Of a stretch of 64,000 nt of DNA, positions 7,301 to 14,890 are shown piece after piece (the stretch's first letter is position 1; each line of letters opens with the position of its first letter). A model generated the notes under the pieces. That model was not told the origin of the DNA. It was given only the letters and a program-made list of their open reading frames with translations, and made no database searches. The translations under genes were made by a program, and so were the position numbers. The stretch is from assembly GCA_003151955.1 (NCBI GenBank), contig PLZB01000037.1, positions 1-64,000 on the forward strand, written 5' to 3'. The DNA comes from Acidimicrobiaceae bacterium. GTDB lineage: Bacteria > Actinomycetota > Acidimicrobiia > Acidimicrobiales > UBA8190.

Positions 7301-9288
7301 ACGCCAGGCAGGGTACTGCTCGTCATCTGCCCGTCGCTATTGTTCACGGCGATCGAGGTCGTGGCGTAGGATTCGCCATAGGCAACCGTCTTCGAGTTCA
7401 TGACTCCGTAGGTGTCGTAGGTGTAGGTCGTCGCCCCGGTCGGCACCTGGGAGCACTGGTTGGACGAGAAGTGGCTTGGATTCCCCGGATACGGGGGTGC
7501 CACCCAACACAGAAGTCCTGAGATCTGCCCGTCGGGGCCGGCATAGTAGCCGTAGGTGGTGGTCAAACCCATCGGGTCGGTGACCGACGTCTCGTTGCCA
7601 TACGTCGGGTCGTAGGCGTAGCTGGTGGCGCCAGCGAGAGGGGACGTGCAGCTGGCCCCGGTGGTCGGGTTGCCGGGTGGGGAACTCCAGCAGATCTCGT
7701 CGAGGTTGTTGGGGTTCTGGCTCTGGTCGGTCCACCAGGAGTTCGTGGTCACGTTGCCGTTCGGGTCCTGGACGGTGACGATGTTGCCGACCGGATCGGT
7801 GGTGACGGTGGTCGACAGCGTTCGGCCTTCGGCTCCGGGCTGGACGACCGTATAAATGCCGTTGGCGGAGCTGCTGGCGGGCGGCCAGCTGTAGTTGAAT
7901 GCCACAGATGAGAACGCTGATCCGGTGGTGATGCCGCCTAAGGACATGCCAGTTAGGACGCCGTCGAAGTAGTTGTCGGTGTCGGTTTCTTGGTCAGCGT
8001 AGGTAACGGTGGTGTGTTGGAGCTCCGGCAGCGGATCGTACGGGGCGACACAGGCCGTGTAGACGGTGGTCGTCGGGGTGCAGCTGGTATTGCTGGGGGC
8101 GTAACGGGTGAAATGGCCTAGGGCGTCTTCGAGGCTGGTCGCCATACCCTGGCCGTTCCAGCCGAGGGTCACGGCCTTGTTGGTGCCGCCGTTCCAGATG
8201 TTGCTGGTGGGGTCGGTGACGGTGTTGATGTCGTGGCGGAGAGCGGCGGTGCCGTTGCCGGTGTCGTAGCCGTAGCTCCACGGGTTGCTCAACGGGTCGG
8301 TGACGGTGGTGAGGTTTCCGTTGCTGTCGAACCCGAGCAGGTAGGCGCGGCCAGCCGGGTCGAAGACCTCACCGACATTTCCGAGTGAGCTGTACACCAG
8401 GGTCACATTGCGGTTGGCCTGATCGATGATGAAGGTGCACGACGAACCGCCCGTCGGACACCCGGCGCTTCCGGGGGCGGCGCCGTAGGTCCACGTGAGC
8501 GCCTGCGGAAGGTTGAGGTCACCGCTCGAATGGATCCGGCCGAACATGTCGAACGTTTCGATGTGCTGGCCACCGCGGAGATACAGCTCATAGCCACCGA
8601 AGAAGGCGCCGAATTGGGCGTCGACCCTGGACGCCGAACAGTAGTAGTAGGCGCTTCCCGAGACGGTGAACTTGCTGGTCGTCGGGTTGTCGGTCGCCGG
8701 ACACTGAGAATTTTCCTGTTGGTCGAAGTTGAACTGCGATCCGTTCTCCTCCCCGACGGTGACGAGCGGATACGTCAAGCCGGTGGACTGGACGGTGACG
8801 TTCGGGGTCAGCGACGACTGCCAGCCCCACCCCCAGCTGCCTGCGAAGGTCTGCTGGTTGACAATCTGTGCTTGGGCCGCCTGGGCGTCGTAGGTCAACG
8901 TCAGACCCAGCGATCCTTGGGTGGCAGGAACGGAGAAGAGGGTGTTGGCGGTGGTGTAGTCGCCGGTGAGCGGGTTGACGGACTGGCCGGGCTTGACGCT
9001 CTGCCCTTCGGTGGCTTTGGCGACCTGGGAGAGGTCGCAGGCGGTGCAGTGCTCCACCGGACTGCCACCGCCGAAGAATTCGCTGGGCTGGTACGGCTTC
9101 GGAGCCCCTGCCGTCCCGCCCGTCAGCGACAGCCGCGGGGTCGCCAGAGACGGGCCGGCGGTCGGCGTGGCCGCCACAACCTGGATCGACGCGGCGACGA
9201 CGATGAGAGCGGCAGGCGTGAGGAGGAGTTCTCGGACCGTGGACCGGGACATCCACGATCGGCGACGTCCACGCTGGGCGGCTGGCAA
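4360..9288 (-). CDS. Secreted RHS/YD-repeat protein with poly-glycine linker and hydrophobic C-terminus
   Basis: I place the start at TTG 9288, six bases after GGAAGGAAG. This gives a basic n-region and a hydrophobic signal sequence (RELLLTPAALIVVAAS) and about 1,642 residues; ATG 9252 is an alternative. An N-terminal domain begins after SEFFGGGSPVEHCTACDLS, followed by roughly 25 YD repeats (YAYDPDGKVVWE, YTYNNQ, YDNLGNV). The RHS core closes at about residue 1390-1425 with FDNRYYDPTTGQFVSVDP and SDPSGLY. RHS shells encase a variable C-terminal domain, often a toxin. Here that part has no recognisable toxin: a proline- and glycine-rich stretch, about 28 glycines, then a tail ending in one transmembrane-like segment (VGIVILAGIACWEL). 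The TPR gene follows. A function in contact-dependent competition or wall attachment is possible but unproven. Confidence 0.85.
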   Translation of the reverse strand: MPAAQRGRRRSWMSRSTVRELLLTPAALIVVAASIQVVAATPTAGPSLATPRLSLTGGTAGAPKPYQPSEFFGGGSPVEHCTACDLSQVAKATEGQSVKPGQSVNPLTGDYTTANTLFSVPATQGSLGLTLTYDAQAAQAQIVNQQTFAGSWGWGWQSSLTPNVTVQSTGLTYPLVTVGEENGSQFNFDQQENSQCPATDNPTTSKFTVSGSAYYYCSASRVDAQFGAFFGGYELYLRGGQHIETFDMFGRIHSSGDLNLPQALTWTYGAAPGSAGCPTGGSSCTFIIDQANRNVTLVYSSLGNVGEVFDPAGRAYLLGFDSNGNLTTVTDPLSNPWSYGYDTGNGTAALRHDINTVTDPTSNIWNGGTNKAVTLGWNGQGMATSLEDALGHFTRYAPSNTSCTPTTTVYTACVAPYDPLPELQHTTVTYADQETDTDNYFDGVLTGMSLGGITTGSAFSSVAFNYSWPPASSSANGIYTVVQPGAEGRTLSTTVTTDPVGNIVTVQDPNGNVTTNSWWTDQSQNPNNLDEICWSSPPGNPTTGASCTSPLAGATSYAYDPTYGNETSVTDPMGLTTTYGYYAGPDGQISGLLCWVAPPYPGNPSHFSSNQCSQVPTGATTYTYDTYGVMNSKTVAYGESYATTSIAVNNSDGQMTSSTLPGVAATSYTYYGNGWLNSVSAPGEQSQPARTTTYAYDPDGKVVWENASGNANTTVVYDLEGRPCLTLRSLTPQGGQGATCSARSGATLTSFWQDTSSPATITVPYGTSGSTATTNYTYNNQAFPTAATLVTPPAPAQPTFSVYDELGRTCLTGYGTTVPASCIFTGNDETATVYDNLGNVAQVTNPMGDTTTYQHTNPAFPAAVTKSISPIGTTTVSYDPDGRQIFASDPGGNIVTQDYDMNGQECWQAPANQYPGGLTPYTYCPTADGGTNAPPSGTGVSTYAYNAAGQTTTMVDNNGSNPKTTQYTYGSAGRLQTVQDDNSLTVGYGYDPNAGDLTCVAYPVASGSTCNNPVASPSNTIVNRTYTTAGQLASVSDWLANGNDTTSYSYTNDGHANLNTITYPIDGENVTYNYDPSDNLVSAGYTGGAGPGAGGLNGAQDTSTPNADLLTGSTTQLGGASVPNAYSTGQPPTKQPQNWLTTSAAQTPSWAATAPADTYAYNQDGNLTSDTTSTTTRTLTYNGANQLTQLQTPASTYYGYTGAGQRCFQAPATGGSCTSPPSGASTYTWNAYGQLTATSQTTTNTTNTCAVAPASGTSSYTYNGRNLRMTVTNGSNVTDDTWDTVGGGSIPLIIDDGSTAYIYGPLLFGGTTPIEQITGTTATFLTASPAGAELVFNNSGANNSCVNSYTPYGQGADQVGNTSHTPPTSHFGYKGGYNDNTGLEYFDNRYYDPTTGQFVSVDPMVGSTGQPYSFTGSNPANGSDPSGLYCVQDPYVGYCPGGTNVPGPPVPNPTDSACQASNYAPPCQLPVWNGGGGSTTYTSPFGGIMEAPGGGGGGGGGGGGGGGGGGGGGGGGGGGGGPTVDPPPALMPPPLLILHPPLASSWGLSPNSSMDGPGFIKTCVWAFCRLAGALGGSDTNPGDEVLPGELGPEGSGRPAAVAKPAPGWTPPHLTPTETKVGIVILAGIACWELCGAVVVAAA
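4729..4812. repeat. Hexanucleotide microsatellite (CCACCG)n inside the RHS gene
   Basis: About 14 perfect copies of a 6-nt unit encode alternating GGT/GGC glycine codons of the RHS protein. The unit is a multiple of three, so copy-number slippage changes the linker length without a frameshift. The assembled length may be unreliable. Confidence 0.95.
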
Positions 9289-9329
9289 CGAAAGCTTCCT
9301 TCCGGATTGGGGATGGGGGTGAGGCCGCG

Positions 9330-10568
9330 TCACGGTCCAACCCCGACCTGGAGCGTTTCGGGCTGGACCGCCCAGGTCGATCCGTCGGTGGTCACCGCCG
9401 TCGCTGGGCCGGTCTGCTGGGCGCCCACTGCAACGCAACGGTGGACGGCGGGGCAGGACAGGTCGGCGACGGCATTGAGCCCGGGTGGTGCCGGGGCGTT
9501 CACCCAACTCTTTCCGGCGTCAGGTGTCACCAGGAAGGTTGCCGCTCCACCTGGCTGCATGGTTGGCCCGACGGCGAAACATTCGGCGGTGGTGTCGCAG
9601 CTGATCTGGAAGGTGGCCGCCGATCCCTTGGGCGCGGATATGAGGTTCCAGGTGGCGCCGCCGTCGCCGGAAGCGACGACGTCAGCCGCCGCGGTCGGGT
9701 CGTTGTTGCCGCTGGCGTTCGGGCCGACGGCCACGCACCGGGTGGCGGTGGGACACACCACGGAACGCAGCGTTGGAATGCCACCGGGGATGGTCCGCTG
9801 CTGCCACGTCTGTCCACCATCGATAGTGACGTAGATGCCGTCGCCGACAGCGACGCACGACGTGGCGGTCGGGCAGGCCACCGAACCGAGCCCTGGTGCA
9901 CCGGCCGGGAGCACCACAGTGGTCCAGGTCGCTCCGCTGTTGGCTGTGGCCAGCACCGTCCCTTGCCCGCCTTGCGCGCCGGGCTGGGTTCCGGCCGCGA
10001 AGCACGACGATGTCGTCACGCAGGTGACGCCGAGCAGTGTCGTGGCCTTCCCCGGGAGGGGTTCGCTCGTCCACGTGGCACCGCCGGTGGTGCTGAGTAG
10101 GGCGGCGTCCTCGCCAACAGCCACACAGATCGTCGTCGACGGGCATGTGACCGCGTCGAGCTGCGGTACACCGGCCGGGGTCGGCTCGTTGGTCCACGTC
10201 TTTCCGCCGTCGGCCGTGGTCGCTACCTCCCCAGCCCCTGAGGGTCCCGCCCCGACCGCCACACAGATCGTCGTGGCCGTACAGGTCACTGCGTTGAACG
10301 CGCCGGTGCCGGGCCCAGCACCGCCGGGTGTGGCGATACCCGGAGGGCCTGCAGGTTGTTGAGGCTGGGCCGTCGACCCGGCCGATCCCGTGGTCGTTGT
10401 GGTTGTTGAACCGCCCGGAGCCGACGTGTCCGCCAACGCCCAGACTGAGATGGACACTCCGGCCAGACCGGCGACACCGGCGAGGAGGCCGATCCGACGG
10501 CGACGACTCCCCGGCGGAATTGGCGTGTCTGAGCCATCCGATTCGACCGGCTCGGCGCTACGAGCCAT
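9330..10568 (-). CDS. Membrane-anchored repeat (BNR/photosystem-assembly-like propeller) protein
   Basis: The start at ATG 10568 lies 7 nt after AAGG; ATG 10574 is also possible. A short cytoplasmic segment rich in arginine is followed by one transmembrane helix (IGLLAGVAGLAGVSISVWAL), then a Ser/Thr/Gly/Pro linker. About seven repeats follow of the form LxxVTCPSTTxCVAVG, then TTxGGxTWT. They match the sialidase/BNR-type blades of the YCF48-like propeller family and carry a conserved cysteine pair in each blade. It ends 41 nt upstream of the RHS start in the same direction, so the two may be co-transcribed. A surface or cell-wall scaffold role is inferred. The ligand is unknown. Confidence 0.75.
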   Translation of the reverse strand: MARSAEPVESDGSDTPIPPGSRRRRIGLLAGVAGLAGVSISVWALADTSAPGGSTTTTTTGSAGSTAQPQQPAGPPGIATPGGAGPGTGAFNAVTCTATTICVAVGAGPSGAGEVATTADGGKTWTNEPTPAGVPQLDAVTCPSTTICVAVGEDAALLSTTGGATWTSEPLPGKATTLLGVTCVTTSSCFAAGTQPGAQGGQGTVLATANSGATWTTVVLPAGAPGLGSVACPTATSCVAVGDGIYVTIDGGQTWQQRTIPGGIPTLRSVVCPTATRCVAVGPNASGNNDPTAAADVVASGDGGATWNLISAPKGSAATFQISCDTTAECFAVGPTMQPGGAATFLVTPDAGKSWVNAPAPPGLNAVADLSCPAVHRCVAVGAQQTGPATAVTTDGSTWAVQPETLQVGVGP

Positions 10569-10910
10569 CAACATGCCTTGCTGCACAGCCGGCCGCCGCC
10601 GTCGGCCGAGCGCAGAACCACTCCGGGAGCAGAACCCGAACGTCCGCGACGAGTCGATCAGGTGTCGGTGGACGCCCTGATCGTGAACGCGTCGAAGAGC
10701 ACCGCCGACGTATCTGGAGACCCTCTTGCATCTTCGCCTACCCCGCTGAGAAGCCGACCGGCCCACCGCTTGGGCCCGGAGGGTCGCTCCGTTGGATGCG
10801 GAGTCTGGCCGACGCCGTTCCAGCGCGTCAAGCCTTGTTCCCCGGCGAACGCATCCGCTACAGTGCCGCTCGCTCGCCTCACCCCGGGCGTGCAGAGCGG
10901 GAGTCCTCCG

Positions 10911-12434
10911 ATGAGATGGTGGTCGAACCATACGCGACGATCGGCAGTGGTCGCCGCCATATTGATGACGGCCACCATCGGAGTCTTCGGCTTGCCAGGT
11001 CCCGCCTCTGCCGGCGGAACCCCCCTTCATCGGCTTCCGCACGTCGGCTACGCCTTCCCGCAGGGATACCTGATGGTCGGCCAGGACGGCGGGATCTTCA
11101 GCTATGGCGCTGTCGGATCCGAAGGATCGTCGGCCGGGAGCGACGGGACCGTGGTCGCCACCGCCTCAACCAGCGACGGGCAGGGATACTGGGTCGTCAA
11201 CACCGCCGCCCAGATCTACGCCTTCGGAGACGCCGCCTACAAGGGCAACCCCAACACCTCCACCGCCGCCGTCGGGATCGTCGGAACGCTCGACAACCAG
11301 GGCTACTGGATCGTCGATAGCACCGGCCACGTCTACACCAAAGGCGACGCCAACTACTACGGCGGCCACCCGACCAGCAGCTACCCATTCGTGGGGATGG
11401 CCACCACCCCCGACGACAAGGGCTACTGGCTCGTCGCCTCCAACGGCGCGATCTTCGCCTACGGCGACGCCCCGTTCGAAGGGCCCACCACAGGCCTGAC
11501 GTTGAACAAGCCGATCGCCGCCATGGCATCGACTGCCTCCGGGCAGGGCTACTGGCTCGTCGGCCAGGACGGCGGAATCTTCAACTTCGGCGACGCCGGA
11601 TACTTCGGATCAACCGGCGCCTACCCGCCGCCCGCCGGCACGGCCATCGTCGGGATCGCCCCCACCGAAGACGCCCAGGGCTACTGGATCGTCGGAGCCG
11701 ACGGCACCCTCCTCGCCTTCGGCGACGCCGCCTTCCTCGGATCGATGCAAGGCCAGCCCGTGAACAAGCCGATGGTGGGGATCGCGTCGATCGCCCCCCC
11801 AGCAGTAGCCGTTGCCGTCACCACCGCCGCCACCACCCTGATCTCCGTCGGATCCGACAACTTCAACTGGAACTTCGGGATGGCCGCCGGGACCAGCCCG
11901 TCCATCACCGCGCTCACCGGCGGCGGCCACGAAATCGCCTTCCAGGCGAACACCGGCAGCCTCTGGACAACCGGCCCGACCGGAACGACCAACTGGAACC
12001 TCCCCATGAAAGCCGGAACCAGCCCCGCCATCACCGCCGTATCCGGCGGGATCGGGTATGAAGTGGCCTACCAGGCCAGTAACGGCAACCTCGGCGTCGC
12101 CGGCGCCGACTCCACCACCGTCTACAACCTCGGGATGATGGCCTCAACCAGCCCCGCCATCACAGCTATCAGCGGCGGGTTCGACGCCGCTTTCGAAGCC
12201 AACACCGGGATCCTCTACACCGCCGGAACCCCAGGCGTCTCCAACCTCGGAGACGCCATGAACACCACCACCAACCCCGCCATCACCGCCGTCACCGGCG
12301 GAGTCGAAATCGCCTTCGAAGCCAACACCGGAAACCTCTGGACCGTCGGCCAAAGCAGCAACACCACCTGGCAACAAACCCAACTCGCCCAACCAATGCT
12401 CGTCGGAACCAATCCCAGCATCGCCGCTCCATAA
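10911..12434 (+). CDS. Secreted GYW-repeat propeller-like protein with a second C-terminal repeat type
   Basis: The start ATG 10911 follows GCGGGAG and gives a typical signal peptide (RRSAVVAAILMTATIGVFGL, then cleavage near PASA-GG). Residues 50-300 hold about six repeats of the type GQGYWLVGQDGGIFNFGDAxFxGS. Residues 305-507 switch to a different unit of about 43 residues, TSPAITAVSGGxEIAFEANTG(N/S)LWTxG, repeated five times and also conserved at DNA level. It is the intact paralogue of the broken gene at 2468 and lies divergent from the membrane-anchored propeller at 9330. The whole is probably an exported beta-propeller array. Similar proteins often carry peptidase or CAP domains, but none is present here. 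Confidence 0.8.
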   Translation: MRWWSNHTRRSAVVAAILMTATIGVFGLPGPASAGGTPLHRLPHVGYAFPQGYLMVGQDGGIFSYGAVGSEGSSAGSDGTVVATASTSDGQGYWVVNTAAQIYAFGDAAYKGNPNTSTAAVGIVGTLDNQGYWIVDSTGHVYTKGDANYYGGHPTSSYPFVGMATTPDDKGYWLVASNGAIFAYGDAPFEGPTTGLTLNKPIAAMASTASGQGYWLVGQDGGIFNFGDAGYFGSTGAYPPPAGTAIVGIAPTEDAQGYWIVGADGTLLAFGDAAFLGSMQGQPVNKPMVGIASIAPPAVAVAVTTAATTLISVGSDNFNWNFGMAAGTSPSITALTGGGHEIAFQANTGSLWTTGPTGTTNWNLPMKAGTSPAITAVSGGIGYEVAYQASNGNLGVAGADSTTVYNLGMMASTSPAITAISGGFDAAFEANTGILYTAGTPGVSNLGDAMNTTTNPAITAVTGGVEIAFEANTGNLWTVGQSSNTTWQQTQLAQPMLVGTNPSIAAP

Positions 12435-12492
12435 CCCCAGACCGACCAACCGACGCAGGGCGGGCCAGAGCCCACCGTCCAGGCGAGCCCGC

Positions 12493-12582
12493 CGGACTAC
12501 TCCGCGACTACTACTCCCGGCCAACCCTGCCGAGCGGTGGCGGCCAGTGAACACAGAGCCGCAGGTCACGGCCACTATCGGC
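12493..12582 (+). repeat. 90-nt direct repeat, copy 2
   Basis: This is the partner of the copy at 2363-2452 (ungapped, 16 mismatches counted by eye). It begins 58 nt after the stop of the GYW-repeat gene and ends 32 nt before the tRNA-Lys fragment, placing it at the inferred right end of the element. Confidence 0.7.
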
Positions 12583-12614
12583 CAACGGAGGCGAACCCCG
12601 ACACGGCCGGGAAC

Positions 12615-12662
12615 GGACTTTTAATCCCAAGGTGCCGGGTTCGAGCCCCGGGCGGCCCACCA
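12615..12662 (+). repeat. tRNA-Lys(TTT) 3' fragment: attR scar
   Basis: The 48 bases contain the anticodon loop CTTTTAA, the 3' anticodon strand TCCCA, a perfect T-arm (CCGGG-TTCGAGC-CCCGG), the acceptor strand GCGGCCC with discriminator A, and an encoded CCA. The bases 5' of it do not complete the anticodon stem, and no D-arm or 5' acceptor strand is present, so this is not a working tRNA. Tyrosine integrases commonly leave such a duplicated tRNA 3' end at the far side of an insertion. The orientation places the element to the left. Confidence 0.8.
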
Positions 12663-12705
12663 CATCTCCCCAGGTCATTCGTCCAGGTGGGACCGCCATT
12701 CGACG

Positions 12706-12954
12706 ATGAGAGCATGGACTCGCAACGCCGGAAGCGGGGACCCGGCCTGGGACCTCGTGACGCTCAGCCTGTGGGACCCTGACCGGCTCCCTATCCTCCT
12801 CGACGCCTACCGGCGCCTGCCCGGCTTCGTGGCCCACGTCCTGGAGGTCAAGCAGGGCTACCGGATCCTCCGCCACCTCTCCATGGCCCGTTGGCACGCT
12901 GAGCAGGGCTCCGACCCCGGGCCCGACCTCGACGCCCTGCGCCATCTGGCGTGA
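12706..12954 (+). pseudogene. C-terminal remnant resembling an aminoglycoside/choline-kinase-like phosphotransferase
   Basis: The 82 residues contain NAGSGDPAWDLVTLSLWDP, which resembles the DxExxGxGDPxxDL segment after the metal-binding motif in APH-type kinases, followed by a helical tail (LLDAYRR). The N-terminal lobe and HxDxxxxN catalytic loop are absent. It lies 44 nt after the attR site, so a chromosomal gene was probably cut by integration or later deletion. The family assignment rests on this one segment. Confidence 0.45.
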
Positions 12955-13081
12955 CAGCCGATTCCGCTTTTCGGGCCCCGTGGGCGTCACAGCCCACCGT
13001 TACGATCCGTCCAGGCCCTGGTGACGATGCTGAAGCGCCAGCGAGGTCCGAGAAGATCCAGACGGGTGAGGGGGGTGTCAG

Positions 13082-13273
13082 GTGGGGTTGCTCTTCGGTG
13101 CTGCGCTTCTTGTCGGCTCCCTCTTCATGATCGTCATGCTGGTCGGGATGCTCATCCTCCATCCGATCGAGACCTTGATCGCCTTCGCCTACGTCGGCTG
13201 CGCCATCGGGACGTTCACCACCCGGAAGCAACGAAGGGCACGACGCCAGGCTCGCCAGGCCGCCCGGCGATGA
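13082..13273 (+). CDS. Small membrane protein, 63 residues
   Basis: The GTG start at 13082 follows GAGGGGGGTGTCAG. Two adjoining hydrophobic segments (LLFGAALLVGSLFMIVMLVG and LIAFAYVGCAIGTF) are followed by a very basic tail (RKQRRARRQARQAARR), which would sit in the cytoplasm. No family is recognised. Confidence 0.6.
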   Translation: MGLLFGAALLVGSLFMIVMLVGMLILHPIETLIAFAYVGCAIGTFTTRKQRRARRQARQAARR

Positions 13274-13330
13274 TCAATCGCATCGAGACGAGGTGACCGG
13301 CTCGTCCTTCGAGGCCCTGACCAGGGCGCC

Positions 13331-13783
13331 GTGATCTCCTACGACGGCGTCTACCGGTACCGACTGTGGAGACGGTGGGCCAGAGGACCGGCCCTGGTCT
13401 TCATGATGCTGAACCCGTCCACCGCCGACGCCGAACAGGACGACCCCACCATCCGCCGCTGCGCCGGGTTCGCCCGGCGGGAGGGCGCCGCCGCCCTCGA
13501 GGTCGTCAACCTCTATGCCCTGCGCTCCAGCGACCCCCGTGAGCTCGTCGGCCATCCTGACCCGGAGGGACCGGACAACCTCGAGACGGTCACCGCCGTC
13601 ATGTCCGAGGCACTCGATGTCGTCGTGGCCTGGGGCGGTTCTGCTCCCCGGGTGACACCGTCGGGGATCCGCTCCCTCCTGGACCACCGAGACCTGTGGT
13701 GCCTCGGGACCACGGCAGGAGGCGATCCCCGCCACCCGCTCTACGTCCGGGCCGACACCCCCCTCCGGAGATGGCCGACCTGA
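13331..13783 (+). CDS. DUF1643-family protein
   Basis: The 150 residues match the DUF1643 pattern: YRYRLWRRW at the start, MMLNPSTADAEQDDPTIRRC, VVNLYALRSSDP, VVAWGG, and a closing GDPRHPLYV. The family is widespread on phages and islands. Its function is not established, although the fold has been suggested to be nuclease- or glycosylase-like. The start is GTG 13331; the frame upstream closes with a TGA at the same place. It converges on the partner gene of the reverse transcriptase. Confidence 0.85.
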   Translation: MISYDGVYRYRLWRRWARGPALVFMMLNPSTADAEQDDPTIRRCAGFARREGAAALEVVNLYALRSSDPRELVGHPDPEGPDNLETVTAVMSEALDVVVAWGGSAPRVTPSGIRSLLDHRDLWCLGTTAGGDPRHPLYVRADTPLRRWPT

Positions 13784-13836
13784 GGGCGGCCTCGAGGCCG
13801 GCCAGGGCCCGGGAGCCGTGGTCGTAGGGACCGGCG

Positions 13837-14856
13837 TCAGCGGGCCCGTCCCGGGAGGGGGCCTCCCGGCCGTCGGGTCGGGACGGGGGCGCCGATCTCG
13901 GCGGCGAGGGCGAGGAACTCCCGGTGGCCCGGGTAGACCTTGAGGCTCTCGGCCAAGCGGGCGTGGGCGACAGCGGTGTCGCCACGGTGGTGGGCGAGGC
14001 GGGCCTGGAGGAACGTGCGCTCGGGGCCGCCGAGAGCGGGGTGAGTGGTGAGGAGGTCGAGGCGGTCCTCGGCATCGCAGTCGAGGAGGCGGTCGAAGAG
14101 CATGCTGTGCCATTCGGCCAGATCGGCGGTTCGCCGGCCGGTGTCGCCGGTCGGGCCGCGGCTGTCGAGGGCGTGGAGGTAGTGGTCGGTGAACTCGACC
14201 CACCGGTCGGGGATTGGGATCAGCCGGGCCGCGACGGCGGCCAGAGAGGTCTCATCCGTGCTGACCCGGCCGGAGCCGGTCCGGGTCCAGCCGTAGCGGG
14301 ACTCCCACCGGATGAGCTGGTGAGCGGCCCGCCGGGCGAAGGCGGTGAAGCCCTCGGCGTCGCGGTGGGCGGTCCACAGGAGGGCGACGGCGTCGGAGAC
14401 GACGAAGCGGGCCGCCTCGAGGGGATCGTCGGAGCGGAAGAGGTCGTAGTTCCGGGTCTCGCAGGCCAGGTCGATGAGCATCTCCACCGCGGCCGCTCCG
14501 GATCCGGGGTCGGCGGTGAGGGCCTGGCGGGCGGCGGCGGCGTGGTGCTGGAAGGTGAACCGCCAGCGGGTCCGTTCCTTGGGGGAGACCCTGCGGTTCC
14601 CGGCCAGGTAGGCGCCGGAGCGGGCCAGAGCTACGAAGTCGGCGACCTCCTTCACGACGGCAGCGGGATCGACCGGTGGGCGGGGGGAACCGGCGTATAC
14701 ATTCTTCCCGGGTTCGAGCTCGGCCTCGATCCGCTCCCGGGTGGCCACAGGTCCCCGCCAGTAGAGGGTCCAGAGGGCCTTCCTCAGGCCGTCCTCGTCG
14801 AAGGTGGGGAGCTTCCCGTAGAACTCGTCACGGTTCATCCGGCTCGCCGACGTCAT
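13837..14856 (-). CDS. Conserved all-helical protein encoded next to the reverse transcriptase
   Basis: 339 residues. It opens MTSASRMNRDEFYGKLPTFD, then LRKALWTLYWRGP and RERIEAEL, with later conserved-looking blocks ARFVVSDAVALLW and QLIRWESRYGWTR. It is predicted helical throughout, ending in a TPR-like pair (FLQARLAHHRGDTAVAHARL). It has no signal peptide or membrane segment. It begins 34 nt after the stop of the reverse transcriptase in the same direction, so co-expression is likely. I recall similar proteins in actinobacteria without known function and cannot say whether it always accompanies an RT. Confidence 0.7.
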   Translation of the reverse strand: MTSASRMNRDEFYGKLPTFDEDGLRKALWTLYWRGPVATRERIEAELEPGKNVYAGSPRPPVDPAAVVKEVADFVALARSGAYLAGNRRVSPKERTRWRFTFQHHAAAARQALTADPGSGAAAVEMLIDLACETRNYDLFRSDDPLEAARFVVSDAVALLWTAHRDAEGFTAFARRAAHQLIRWESRYGWTRTGSGRVSTDETSLAAVAARLIPIPDRWVEFTDHYLHALDSRGPTGDTGRRTADLAEWHSMLFDRLLDCDAEDRLDLLTTHPALGGPERTFLQARLAHHRGDTAVAHARLAESLKVYPGHREFLALAAEIGAPVPTRRPGGPLPGRAR

Positions 14857-14890
14857 CCGGAGAGCATGGCCGACCGGGGAACTGCGGCCG

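Larger units (their letters stand above)
1..12662. mobile_element. Right part of an integrated genomic island ending at tRNA-Lys attR
   Basis: The right border is the tRNA-Lys 3' fragment. The contents are accessory: an Argonaute locus, broken HTH and repeat genes, an RHS toxin-like gene with partner, and lower-GC patches. No integrase or relaxase is inside the visible part; both would be expected near the intact tRNA-Lys, off-window to the left. The island may be several insertions layered together, since the repeat copies at 2363 and 12493 bracket the propeller/RHS block on their own. Confidence 0.5.

Noticed and set aside
9289-9507. N-terminal extension of the RHS frame
   Set aside because: It overlaps the end of the upstream propeller gene and is Arg/Pro-rich. 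TTG 9288 has a ribosome site and starts a signal peptide.
12511-12990. Minus-strand frame containing GRPGLEPGTLGLK
   Set aside because: This is the well-known false translation of a tRNA 3' end, here the tRNA-Lys fragment.
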